In this document: positions 15,376 to 23,119 of the stretch, one piece after another
Layout of the letters: each line of letters opens with the position of its first letter
Position numbering within the stretch: position 1 is the stretch's first letter
Source of the DNA: Solirubrobacter deserti
GTDB taxonomy: Bacteria; Actinomycetota; Thermoleophilia; Solirubrobacterales; Solirubrobacteraceae
DNA: 64,000 nt
NCBI RefSeq assembly: GCF_003344625.1
Contig: NZ_QPKJ02000010.1
Location: forward strand, 1-64,000
Direction: 5' to 3'
Program-made: the position numbers and the translations under genes
The notes under the pieces: model-generated
Told to the model about the DNA's origin: nothing
Databases searched by the model: none
Seen by the model: the letters and a program-made list of their open reading frames with translations, nothing else

Positions 15376-15957
15376 ATGGACGACGAGGAGCTTCTCGCCC
15401 GCATCCGTGCCGGCGACGAGGCCGCCTTCAACGCGCTCGTCGCTCGCTACGGTCCCCTGATGCTGCGGATCGCGCTCAGCCACACGCCCAGCCGGGCGGT
15501 CGCGGAGGAGGTCGTCCAGGAGGCGTGGCTCGGGGTCGTCCAGGGCCTGCCGAAGTTCGAGGGCCGCTCGTCCCTGAAGACCTGGATCCTGCGCATCGTC
15601 GCCAATCGCGCGCGCACACGTGGGGAACGCGAGCGTCGCAGCGTCCCGTTCGGCGACGACCGACCCGTGGTCGACCCGAGCCGGTTCACGCCGGAAGGCG
15701 CCTGGGGCGTCCCGCCGACCGAATGGCCCGAGGACCGGCTGCTGCAGGCCGAGACGCTCGAGCGGGTGAACGCCGCCATCGACCGGCTGCCGCCGCGCCA
15801 GCAGGAGGTGCTCGTCCTGCGCGACGTCGAGGGCTGGCAACCGGCCGAGGTCGGTGAGGCACTCAACCTCACCGACGGCAACCAGCGCGTCCTGCTGCAC
15901 CGCGCCCGCGCCAAGGTGCGCGAGGAGCTCGAGCGCTACTTCCAGGAGGCGGCGTGA
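15376..15957 (+). CDS. ECF-type RNA polymerase sigma factor
   Basis: A protein of 193 residues. Region 2 spans about residues 5-80 (RIRAGDEAAFNALVARYGPLMLRIA, VVQEAWLGVVQGLPKFEGRSSLKTWILRIVANRAR) and region 4 about 130-190 (LPPRQQEVLVLRDVEGWQPAEVGEALNLTDGNQRVLLHRARAKVR). Region 3 and region 1 are absent, as in all ECF sigma factors. It directs RNA polymerase to a small regulon on a signal. It overlaps by four bases (GTGA) with a zinc-finger anti-sigma factor gene that should hold it inactive. TACCCT at 15364-15369 ends six bases before the ATG, indicating a leaderless message; the regulated promoter sequence is not known. Confidence 0.93.
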   Translation: MDDEELLARIRAGDEAAFNALVARYGPLMLRIALSHTPSRAVAEEVVQEAWLGVVQGLPKFEGRSSLKTWILRIVANRARTRGERERRSVPFGDDRPVVDPSRFTPEGAWGVPPTEWPEDRLLQAETLERVNAAIDRLPPRQQEVLVLRDVEGWQPAEVGEALNLTDGNQRVLLHRARAKVREELERYFQEAA

Positions 15958-16139
15958 TCCGCTGCCGCGAGGTCGTCGAGCTCGTCACGGACTACCTGGA
16001 CGACGCGTTGCCGCCGACGCGGTACCAGGACGTCGCCGCGCACCTGCAGCACTGCGACGGCTGCCACGCCTTCGTGGAGCAGATCCGGGTCACGATCGGC
16101 CTCGTCCGCCGAAACTTCACAAGCGCGATGGAAAACTGA
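15954..16139 (+). CDS. zinc-finger anti-sigma factor (short, no TM)
   Basis: A protein of 61 residues, starting at a GTG that overlaps the sigma factor stop. It carries the zf-HC2 pattern: CREVVELVTDYLDDAL and HLQHCDGCHAF, giving the HxxxCxxC zinc site with the upstream Cys. In this family the zinc domain wraps the sigma factor and blocks core RNA polymerase binding. Most relatives have a membrane helix and a periplasmic sensor; this one ends after the zinc domain (NFTSAMEN), so it should be a soluble, probably redox- or zinc-responsive regulator. The sigma pairing follows from the overlap and is well supported. Confidence 0.85.
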   Translation: MIRCREVVELVTDYLDDALPPTRYQDVAAHLQHCDGCHAFVEQIRVTIGLVRRNFTSAMEN

Positions 16140-16150
16140 CATGAGGTTTC

Positions 16151-16177
16151 TCAAGTCGGCGGACACATGACCGATGA
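16151..16177 (+). promoter_or_regulatory. sigma-28-like promoter for the GAF-PAS-GGDEF-EAL gene
   Basis: TCAAGTCG (16151-16158), 11 bases, ACCGATGA (16170-16177). The spacing and the AAGT/CCGAT cores match the sigma-28 (FliA/WhiG) consensus. The ATG at 16187 follows nine bases later. A matching element precedes the c-di-GMP gene at 4283. Confidence 0.55.
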
Positions 16178-16186
16178 ACGGGTCAA

Positions 16187-18943
16187 ATGCCCGGACCCAC
16201 GAAGAAGCCGACTCTCGCCCAGATCGCCGCGCTCGCTGGCGCCGGCGCCACGGCCGCAGCGGCGGCTTCCGTGGCCCGGGCGCACAAGCGCGTCCTGAGC
16301 TCGGCCACCACCACCACCACCTCGCCCGCCCCGGCTCAGGGGCATGGCCAGTTCGCCACGGACTCCGCGTTCGTCGCGCTGATCGAGGCCGTCGCGGCCG
16401 CCACCGCCAACGTCGAGCACGTCGACGACGCGCTGATGGCCTGCGTCGAGCACGTCTGCCGCTGGACGGGCTGGCCCGTCGGCCACGTGTACTTCGCGGG
16501 CAAGGAGGACCACGAGCCGCTCAAGCCGTCGCACCTCTGGCACCTCGGTCACCCGACCAAGTTCGAGGCCTTCCGCGCGCTGACGGAGGCCACGGACCTG
16601 CCGAGCGGCATCGGCCTGCCGGGCCGCGTCGCCGCCACCGGCCGTCCCGCCTGGATCGTGGACGTCCAGTGCGACCCGAACTTCCCGCGCGCGGAGGTCG
16701 CCACCGAGGTGGGTCTCAAGGGCGCGTTCTGCTTCCCGATCCCGATCGGCGACCGGACGTTCGCCGTCATCGAGTGCTTCTCGGTCAACGCCGTCACGCC
16801 GGACGACCGCCTGCTCGAGGTCACCGCGCACATCGGCCGCCAGCTCGGCCGCGTGATCGCCTCCGCGCAGCTGGCCGAGGCCCTGCGCGAGTCCGAGAGC
16901 CGCTTCCGCTCGGTCGCCGAGTCCGCCACCGACGCGATCGTGGCCGCCGACCAGAACGGCGACATCATCTCCTGGAACCGGGGCGCCGAGCTGATGTTCG
17001 GCTACGGCGAGGACGAGGTCCGCGGCCAGGCGCTCTCGATCCTCATGCCGGAGCGCTTCCGCCCGATGCACGACGCCGGCATCAAGCGCGTCGCCGAGGG
17101 CGGCGTCGCCGCTTCGCGCCTGCTCGGGCAGACCGTCGAGGTCGTCGGGCTGCGCAGCGACGGCCGTGAGTTCCCGCTCGAGCTCTCGCTCGCGATGTGG
17201 GAGAACGCCGGCCAGCGCTACTTCAGCGGCATCATCCGCGACATCTCCGAGCGCAAGAAGGCCGAGGAGAAGCTCAAGGCGATCCTCGAGACCGCGCCGG
17301 ACCCGATCGTCGAGGTCAGCCCCGACGGCACCATCGCGATCGCCAATGCCCGCACGGACAAGCTGTTCGGCTACGACCGCGAGCAGATCGTGGGCCGCCC
17401 GGTCGAGGAGCTCTTCGCCGAGCGCACCCGGACGCTGGTCGCCGAGCGCTTCCGCGCCGTGCTGTGCAGCAAGGCCAAGGACTCCCAGGTCGCCCTCGGC
17501 ATGGGCCTCGAGCTGTGGGGTCAGCGCCAGGACGGCACCGAATTCCCGGTCGACGTCACGGTCTCCCCGCTGCAGACCGACGACGGCACGGTCCTCACCG
17601 CGATCATCCGCGACATCACCGAGCGCAAGCGCTTCGAGAACCAGCTCCAGCACCTCGCCGACCATGACGCGCTGACCGAGCTCTTCAACCGCCGCCGCTT
17701 CGACCAGGAGCTGGCCGAGTTCGTCTCCTATGCCGCCCGCTACGGCGGCCAGGGCGCGCTCTACCTGCTCGACCTGGACCGCTTCAAGTACGTCAACGAC
17801 ACCCGCGGCCACAAGGCCGGCGACGAGGTCATCCGCGCGGTCGGCCGCGCGCTGCATGACAGCGTCCGCAAGACGGACGTCGTGGCCCGCCTCGGCGGTG
17901 ACGAGTTCGCCGTCCTGCTGCGCGACGCCGACCGCGACACCGCGGAGCGCATCGCCGAGGGCATGCTCGAGACCATCCGCGAGCGCCGCCTGCCGCTCGA
18001 GGGTCAGCGCATCTCGATGACGACCTCGATCGGCATCGTCTGCTTCGGCGACGAGGAGCCCCGCGGCGAGGACCTGATGGTCCAGGCCGACCTCGCGATG
18101 TACGCGGCCAAGGAGGCCGGCGGCAACCGCTACCACGTGGCCGCCAACGACGGCGGCGAGTACGTCTCCGGCATGCAGGTCCGCCTCAACTGGGCCGACC
18201 AGATCCGCCGCGCGCTCGACGAGGACCGCTTCGTCCTGTACTGCCAGCCGATCCTCGAGCTGGCGAGCGACCAGATCACCCAGTACGAGCTGCTGCTGCG
18301 CATGATCGGCGACGACGGCGAGATCGTCATGCCCGCCGCCTTCATCGACACCGCCGAGCGCTTCGGGCTCATCCAAGAGATCGACCAGTGGGTCGCGCGC
18401 AAGGCGATCCACCTGCTGGCCGAGCACGACGTCCGCCTCGAGGTCAACGTCTCCGGCAAGTCGATGGGCGACCTGGCCATCCCGGAGCTGGTGGAGCGCG
18501 AGATCGCCGCCACCGGCATCGACCCCTCCCGCCTCGTGTTCGAGATCACCGAGACCGCCGCGATCGCCAACATGGAGCAGGCGCGTGCCTTCGCCGAGCG
18601 CCTGACGCGCCTGGGCTGCCGCTTCGCGCTCGACGACTTCGGCGCCGGCTTCTCGAGCTTCTACTACCTGAAGTACCTGCCGCTGGACTACCTGAAGATC
18701 GACGGCGACTTCATCCGCTCGCTCACGTCGAGCGTGACCGATCAGCTCGTCGTGAAGTCGATGGTCGACATCGCGCGCGGCATGGGCATGAAGACGATCG
18801 CCGAGTTCGTGGAGGCGCCGGAGACGGTCGCGATGCTCCGCGAGAAGGGCGTCGACTACTCGCAGGGCTACTTCCATGGCGCGCCGCGTCCGGTCAAGAC
18901 CGAGTTCGCCAAGGGTGCCGGGCGCCTGGTGGTGGCCCGATGA
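16187..18943 (+). CDS. cytosolic GAF-PAS-PAS-GGDEF-EAL cyclic di-GMP protein
   Basis: A protein of 918 residues without convincing TM helices. Order: Ala-rich N-terminus, GAF domain about 60-230, PAS about 245-360 (SRFRSVAESATDAIVAADQNGDI), PAS about 365-485 (ILETAPDPIVEVSPDG), GGDEF with intact RLGGDEF near 570 and an RxxD inhibitory site (RKTD), and EAL about 665-910. The EAL motif is ELLLR instead of EALLR, and DDFGAGFSS replaces DDFGTGYSS; NVSGKSM, EITET, LKIDGDFI and the late Glu remain, so phosphodiesterase activity is still plausible. It senses cytosolic signals and sets c-di-GMP. A sigma-28-like promoter precedes it, and its TGA overlaps the next gene's ATG. Confidence 0.94.
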   Translation: MPGPTKKPTLAQIAALAGAGATAAAAASVARAHKRVLSSATTTTTSPAPAQGHGQFATDSAFVALIEAVAAATANVEHVDDALMACVEHVCRWTGWPVGHVYFAGKEDHEPLKPSHLWHLGHPTKFEAFRALTEATDLPSGIGLPGRVAATGRPAWIVDVQCDPNFPRAEVATEVGLKGAFCFPIPIGDRTFAVIECFSVNAVTPDDRLLEVTAHIGRQLGRVIASAQLAEALRESESRFRSVAESATDAIVAADQNGDIISWNRGAELMFGYGEDEVRGQALSILMPERFRPMHDAGIKRVAEGGVAASRLLGQTVEVVGLRSDGREFPLELSLAMWENAGQRYFSGIIRDISERKKAEEKLKAILETAPDPIVEVSPDGTIAIANARTDKLFGYDREQIVGRPVEELFAERTRTLVAERFRAVLCSKAKDSQVALGMGLELWGQRQDGTEFPVDVTVSPLQTDDGTVLTAIIRDITERKRFENQLQHLADHDALTELFNRRRFDQELAEFVSYAARYGGQGALYLLDLDRFKYVNDTRGHKAGDEVIRAVGRALHDSVRKTDVVARLGGDEFAVLLRDADRDTAERIAEGMLETIRERRLPLEGQRISMTTSIGIVCFGDEEPRGEDLMVQADLAMYAAKEAGGNRYHVAANDGGEYVSGMQVRLNWADQIRRALDEDRFVLYCQPILELASDQITQYELLLRMIGDDGEIVMPAAFIDTAERFGLIQEIDQWVARKAIHLLAEHDVRLEVNVSGKSMGDLAIPELVEREIAATGIDPSRLVFEITETAAIANMEQARAFAERLTRLGCRFALDDFGAGFSSFYYLKYLPLDYLKIDGDFIRSLTSSVTDQLVVKSMVDIARGMGMKTIAEFVEAPETVAMLREKGVDYSQGYFHGAPRPVKTEFAKGAGRLVVAR

Positions 18944-19680
18944 GTGGTGCTGGTCGCCCAGGGTCCGCCGGCGAGCACGAGCTGCAGGAGAAGCTCGGCA
19001 CCGTCAAGCGCGCCCACGCGTTCTACGACAACCAGGTGCTCGACCACCTGACGCCGCTGATGCGCGAATTCATCGAGCGGATGACGATGGCGTTCATCGC
19101 CACGTCGGACGCGCACGGCGAGTGCGACTCCTCGTTCCGCGCCGGCCCCCCGGGCTTCGTGCGCGTGATCGACGAGAAGACCGTCATGTGGCCCGAGTAC
19201 AAGGGCAACGGCGTGATGGCGTCGATGGGGAACATCTCCGAGAACGGCTACGTCGGCCTGCTGTTCGTCGACTTCTTCGAGACGCAGGTCGGCCTGCACG
19301 TCAACGGCACGGCGACGGTCGTCGAGAACGCGGCGGTCGAGGCCTTCGGCCCGCTGTTCGACCGGCTGCCGTTCGCGACCGGGCTGGCGCTCAGCGAGGA
19401 CGTCAAGAAGACGCCCGAGCGCTGGGTCGTGGTCTCGATCGACGAGGCCTACATCCACTGTTCCAAGCACATCCCGGCGCTGCAGGAGCGGCCCGAGGGC
19501 GAGGACACCGGCCGTCGCGCGGGTGACGTCTTCAAGGCCAAGAACGCGGACCGCCCCTGGCTGCAGCCCGCGTGCGAGGTCCCGGTCGAGGAGCGCGTCA
19601 TCGGCGAGGTCGTCCTCGCCGAGGTCGCTCCGACGCATGCACCTTCGGGCCGGCGCCTGCCGCTGCCGGTCCGCAAGTAG
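18940..19680 (+). CDS. pyridoxamine 5'-phosphate oxidase-fold flavin protein
   Basis: A protein of 246 residues of the PNPOx-like split-barrel family. Characteristic stretches are HAFYDNQVLDHLTPLMREFI, FIATSDAHGECDSSFRAGPPGFVRVI and YKGNGVMASMGNISENGYVGLLFVDF, the flavin-binding core, and YIHCSKHIPAL near residue 170. These enzymes bind FMN or F420 and reduce or oxidise small molecules; the substrate cannot be read here. The ATG overlaps the TGA of the c-di-GMP gene as ATGA, so they are translationally coupled, perhaps only by compact packing. Ends in a Pro/Arg-rich tail. Confidence 0.85.
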   Translation: MSGAGRPGSAGEHELQEKLGTVKRAHAFYDNQVLDHLTPLMREFIERMTMAFIATSDAHGECDSSFRAGPPGFVRVIDEKTVMWPEYKGNGVMASMGNISENGYVGLLFVDFFETQVGLHVNGTATVVENAAVEAFGPLFDRLPFATGLALSEDVKKTPERWVVVSIDEAYIHCSKHIPALQERPEGEDTGRRAGDVFKAKNADRPWLQPACEVPVEERVIGEVVLAEVAPTHAPSGRRLPLPVRK

Positions 19681-19689
19681 GGGAGCCGC

Positions 19690-20553
19690 CTACGCTCTCA
19701 GTAGCGGCGCGGTGAGGCAGGTCGGCCCGCCGTCGCCCTTGAGGGAGAGGTCCGTGCCGTCATAGGCATGGACCTCGACCCCGCGCTGCTCGAGCGCCTT
19801 GCGCACCTTGGGCGCGCCGTCGACCACGACGACCACGCCCGGCCGGACGGCGAGGATGTTGCAGCCCATCGCGTGGTAGCTCTCCTCGTCGATCGCGATC
19901 CAGTCGATACCGCGCTCTTTGAGGTCCTGGAGCAGGCGGACGGGCGCGAGCGGCTCGAAGACCACGAACAGGTCCTCGGTCGCGGCGCTCAGGAACGACT
20001 GCAGGTGCAGGACGTAGTCCGGGCCCTGGTCGTGCGGCATGTCATAGGCCTCGACGTGGATGTTCTCCGGGTTCAGGAGCGCCTGCAGCGCCTGCGCGCC
20101 GCGCCGGTTCGTGCGGTAGCCGAGGCCGACTGCGCACGTCGTGTCGTCGAGGTAGAAGTGGTCGCCGCCGTCGAGATAGGCGTCGCCCTCGAGGGTGCCG
20201 ACGATCGGGATGCCGAGGCGCTCGAACTCCGCCTTGACGTGTCCGGGCTCCTTTTGGCGGATCGGCTTGGCCATGTTGAGCGGGATGCCGCCCTGGCCGC
20301 TCATGATCTGCGGGTCGTGCATGTAGACCGCGTCGATCAGTCCGTCGATCGGGTCGGCGACCTCGACGGTGATGCCGAGGCCGTCGAGCAGCTCGACGAA
20401 CTGCTCGAACTGGCGCTCGAGCGTCGCGGGGTCGGGCGTGCGCCAGCCCGCGCCGTCCCAGTCGCCGGACGTCGCGGGCTTGCGGACGAGGACGCGCTGG
20501 AGCGGCGCGACCATCGACGTGACGCCGAAGCGGCGCGAGGTGGGTGCGGTCAT
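19690..20553 (-). CDS. dimethylarginine dimethylaminohydrolase/arginine deiminase-type enzyme
   Basis: A protein of 287 residues of the guanidino-group-modifying superfamily. It begins with a substrate loop (VLVRKPATSGDW), has LEGDAYLDGGDHFYLDD (the conserved Asp pair), a catalytic-His region HLQSFLSAATEDL and the nucleophile Cys in GPTCLTAPL close to the C-terminus. It should hydrolyse a guanidino substrate such as dimethylarginine, giving citrulline and an amine, or a similar compound. AGGAG lies four bases before the ATG. It follows the CAP-domain gene by ten bases on the same strand, so they probably share a transcript. The exact substrate is unknown. Confidence 0.82.
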   Translation of the reverse strand: MTAPTSRRFGVTSMVAPLQRVLVRKPATSGDWDGAGWRTPDPATLERQFEQFVELLDGLGITVEVADPIDGLIDAVYMHDPQIMSGQGGIPLNMAKPIRQKEPGHVKAEFERLGIPIVGTLEGDAYLDGGDHFYLDDTTCAVGLGYRTNRRGAQALQALLNPENIHVEAYDMPHDQGPDYVLHLQSFLSAATEDLFVVFEPLAPVRLLQDLKERGIDWIAIDEESYHAMGCNILAVRPGVVVVVDGAPKVRKALEQRGVEVHAYDGTDLSLKGDGGPTCLTAPLLRA

Positions 20554-20563
20554 CCGCTCCTGT

Positions 20564-21142
20564 TTAGCGGATGACGCCGAGGTTCAGCGTGTAGGTCGCG
20601 CCCGGGAGCGCGTCGCTGCCCTTCGGCGCGCCGGCGGCGACACCCACGCCGAGCTCGCGGAACGTGCCCTTGAGCATGTTCTCGCGGTGGCCCGAGCTGG
20701 CGAGCCACGCGTTCACGAGCGAGAGCGGCGTGGCGCGGTCGCCCGTGCCCCAGCCGAGGTTCTCGCCCACGTTCCAGCCGTCGCCGGGGCGGCCGTAGCC
20801 GGCCTTGCGGACGCGGTCGCCGACGGAGTCACCGTCGCGCGCGGTGTGGTCGAAGTAGTTGTGGCGGGCCATGTCGCGCGAATGGGCGCGTGCGGCCTGT
20901 GCGAGGTCGGCGTCGCGCTCGAGCTCCTCGAGCCCGCGCGCGCTGCGCTTCGCGTTGACGAGGCAGACGACGGCGTCCGCGGCCTCGTCCAGCGTGGCCT
21001 GCGTGGGCACCGTCGTCGCGGCCGGACATCGGTCCGCGCCTCTGGCGGCGTGCGCCGGCCCGGCGTGCAGGGAGAAGGCAGCGGTGAGTGAAACGGCAGC
21101 CGCGATCAGCGGCCGTCGGCGTGCGGTCGTAGACATGGGCAA
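20564..21142 (-). CDS. secreted CAP-domain (SCP-like) protein
   Basis: A protein of 192 residues with a signal peptide (RPLIAAAVSLTAAFSLHAGPAHA, cleavage near residue 32) and one CAP domain: LVNAKRSARGLEELERDADLAQAARAHSRDM, HNYFDHTARDGDS and SGHRENMLKGTFRELGVGV, which contain the conserved His and Glu residues of the CAP cavity. In bacteria these exported proteins are linked to cell-wall or spore functions and lipid binding; no specific role follows here. The start may be two codons later (MSTTARR). The upstream region contains the large palindrome at 21371-21464. Confidence 0.88.
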   Translation of the reverse strand: MPMSTTARRRPLIAAAVSLTAAFSLHAGPAHAARGADRCPAATTVPTQATLDEAADAVVCLVNAKRSARGLEELERDADLAQAARAHSRDMARHNYFDHTARDGDSVGDRVRKAGYGRPGDGWNVGENLGWGTGDRATPLSLVNAWLASSGHRENMLKGTFRELGVGVAAGAPKGSDALPGATYTLNLGVIR

Positions 21143-21370
21143 GGAACGCCTCCCGGCGTGCGCGCCTACGCGAGCGCGCGGCGCAAATCGAGCCCGGCGA
21201 CCCCGGGCTGCAGTTGACTATCGCTGACGAGCGGTACCCCCACCGCCCGCTTGATGTCCGGATACCCGAGCTCCTGGACACCTTCACCTTAAACTGGACG
21301 GCGTCCAAAGGACGACGTTTCGGGTCCAGCGTAAGGTTTGTCCCTCGTGCCCGTTCATTGGGCAGGCAGG

Positions 21371-21464
21371 GCTCCGTACGCCTTGCGTGGCCCCGGACAT
21401 TGCTGGGGGGAACACCGTCCAGGGACGGTCCCGCGTGCCCGGGGCCACGCAAGGCGCACGGAGC
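21371..21464. repeat. long nested palindrome in a 336-base intergenic region
   Basis: Left arm 21371-21396 and right arm 21439-21464 are inverted copies of about 26 bases with one internal mismatch (core GCCTTGCGTGGCCCCGG against CCGGGGCCACGCAAGGC). The 42-base loop contains its own perfect hairpin, ACCGTCC (21414-21420), AG, GGACGGT (21423-21429). A smaller dyad, TGGAC-GGC-GTCCA, lies upstream near 21295-21307. There is no gene in 21143-21478. It may end transcription of the leftward gene at 21479, or be a mobile palindromic element or a structured RNA. Confidence 0.75.
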
Positions 21465-21478
21465 GCCTTTCGACTACA

Positions 21479-22723
21479 TCAACATTCTTGCGACCCGATC
21501 GCAACGGCGGCAAGTCCGTTCACGCGCCACTCACGCCCTTCCGAGCGCAGCTGCCACGTCACCCGGAACTGACGCGCCCGATCACATCCCTTATCGCGCG
21601 CGACGAGCATGTGCGTCACCCGATCGTCGCCGACCACGAACCCGCGCGGCGTCGACGAGATCGTCGTCCCGTACCCGGCTTTCCAGCGCGCGTAGGGGCC
21701 GAGCGTCGCCTGCACGGCGGGTGAGAGCTTCGCCCACGCCTCGGCGAACCGCTGCGCGTTGAGGTCGGCGTAGTACGCGCGCACGAACGCCTCGGGGCCG
21801 GTGGCGGCGCCCGGAGAGGCGTCGCGCGGGGTGGACGCCGCGTCGTCGGCGCGCGGCGTGGGGAGGGCGCCGGCGGGCGCGGTGGGGACGTCGTCGCCGC
21901 CGCGTGGCGCGGGCGCCTCGTCGCGGCCGGCTGGCGTGGCGTCGCCGCGTGGCGCGTCGTCGCCGTCCTGGGCGGTCGGCGTGTCGTCGCCCCGGGGCGC
22001 AGGCGCCTCGTCGCTCCCAGCGGGCGTCTCTTCGCGGCCGGTCGGCGTGTCGTCGCCGCCCCGTGGCGCAGGCGCCTCGTCGCTCCCAGCCGGCGCCTCT
22101 TCGCGGCCGGCCCGCGTGTCGTCGCCGCCACGGGGCGAGGCCGCCGTGCGCTCGGTCGTCGCGGTGACGGCGCCAGCGATGGACATGACCGTCGCGGCGG
22201 CCGCGAGCGCGACGCCGAGCGTCGGGCCGGCGCGGCGGCTGCCGCGGACGCGCTGGTCGCGCATCGCGAGCAGGGCGACGAGCACGAGCGCGACCGGTGC
22301 GGCGAGCAGCGCGTGGCCCGACAGCGGCCAGACGATCGCGGCGGCCGCGGCGACGGTCAGCGTCGACGGGCGGGCGATCCGGGTGAGCAGCGTCAGGGTC
22401 GCGGCGTTGGCCAGCCCGAAGCCGACGACGAGCAGGACGAGCGACGCGCCTTCGATCGCCAGGTGGTCATCGCCCGCGACGATCAGGCGAGCGGCGACGA
22501 TCGCGAGCACGGCGACGCCGCCGGCGACGAACGCGAACACGGCGAAGAGGACGCCGGCCGCCGCCGTGCGGGCGGCGGCGGCCGGCATGGGGTGGGCGGG
22601 CACGGGCGCCGGCGCGTCGTGCGGCCTCGTCGCGCGGTCAGCCGCGGCGGCTGACGTATCGGCAGACCAATGACCCCGTGCCGCATCGCCGGTCCGGGGG
22701 GGCGGGGCGGCGGAGAGCGGCAC
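21479..22723 (-). CDS. multi-TM membrane protein with repetitive Asp/Pro linker and C-terminal NTF2-like domain
   Basis: Up to 414 residues. The N-terminal half carries four to five TM helices (LFAVFAFVAGGVAVLAIVAA, ASLVLLVVGFGLANAATLTL, ALLAAPVALVLVALLAM and others). It is followed by a disordered linker made of degenerate repeats such as APRGGDDTPTGREETPAGSD, then a compact C-terminal domain from about residue 300 (PEAFVRAYYADLNAQRFAEAWAKLSP, ending in a Cys-containing strand) that resembles extracytoplasmic NTF2-like/DUF4878 domains. The start is uncertain: GTG at 22723 gives a Pro/Ala-rich lead, ATG at 22588 starts just before the first helix. Function is unknown; an envelope role is likely. 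Confidence 0.7.
   Translation of the reverse strand: MPLSAAPPPRTGDAARGHWSADTSAAAADRATRPHDAPAPVPAHPMPAAAARTAAAGVLFAVFAFVAGGVAVLAIVAARLIVAGDDHLAIEGASLVLLVVGFGLANAATLTLLTRIARPSTLTVAAAAAIVWPLSGHALLAAPVALVLVALLAMRDQRVRGSRRAGPTLGVALAAAATVMSIAGAVTATTERTAASPRGGDDTRAGREEAPAGSDEAPAPRGGDDTPTGREETPAGSDEAPAPRGDDTPTAQDGDDAPRGDATPAGRDEAPAPRGGDDVPTAPAGALPTPRADDAASTPRDASPGAATGPEAFVRAYYADLNAQRFAEAWAKLSPAVQATLGPYARWKAGYGTTISSTPRGFVVGDDRVTHMLVARDKGCDRARQFRVTWQLRSEGREWRVNGLAAVAIGSQEC
21898..22136 (-). repeat. degenerate in-frame tandem repeats of about 20-23 codons
   Basis: Within the linker of the membrane protein, units encoding PRGGDDTPxGREExPAGSDEA recur three to four times with substitutions and length differences. 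The last two are nearly identical at DNA level. Such repeats vary in number between strains by slippage. Confidence 0.7.
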
Positions 22724-22792
22724 TGAGCGACTCTCTCAGGCCGCTCGCGCGCGGGTCCAGGTGCGGACGCGCAGCCATGCGCGAAGACCGTC

Positions 22793-22806
22793 TGCCCGAA
22801 AGGGCA
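22793..22806 (-). terminator. small hairpin after the hydroxyisourate hydrolase gene
   Basis: TGCCC, four bases, GGGCA lies 11 bases beyond the stop of the gene at 22817. Five perfect base pairs with a tetraloop but no clear U-run, so it is only a weak terminator candidate for the purine operon. Confidence 0.3.
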
Positions 22807-22816
22807 ATTCCCCTGG

Positions 22817-23119
22817 TCAGGACCCGCGGTAGGTGCTGTAGGACCAGGGGGAGACGAGCAGCGGCACGTGGTATCTCGACGCCGGATCGACGATGCGGAA
22901 GCGGACCGGGATCCGGTCGAGGAACTCGCGGCTGCCGAAGTGGTCGCCGACCGCGAACTCGAGCTCGTACTCGCCGGCCTCGACGTCGCCGAACGCGTGC
23001 CGCCCGTCCGCGTCGGTCGTGCCGGTCGCGACGAGCTCGCCGCCGCGCCGCAGCTCGAGTGCGACGCCCGCCGCGGGCCGCCCGGCGGCCGTGTCGAGGA
23101 CGTGCGTGGAGAGGCTCAC
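22817..23119 (-). CDS. uraH: hydroxyisourate hydrolase (transthyretin-like)
   Basis: A protein of 100 residues, the standard length. It hydrolyses 5-hydroxyisourate to OHCU, the second step of urate breakdown. Family signatures are the N-terminal [16 protein letters not shown] with the catalytic His, [18 protein letters not shown], and the C-terminal [18 protein letters not shown], including the diagnostic YRGS end. The GTG start overlaps the TGA of the upstream adenine deaminase-OHCU decarboxylase gene (GTGA). Its product is the substrate of the decarboxylase domain in that neighbour, so the two steps are encoded back to back. It is the last gene of the operon. Confidence 0.95.
   Translation of the reverse strand: MSLSTHVLDTAAGRPAAGVALELRRGGELVATGTTDADGRHAFGDVEAGEYELEFAVGDHFGSREFLDRIPVRFRIVDPASRYHVPLLVSPWSYSTYRGS

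Noticed and set aside
16151..18877. 908-codon open frame opposite the GAF-PAS-GGDEF-EAL gene
   Set aside because: Antisense shadow of a clear multi-domain gene; low-complexity protein and no family match.
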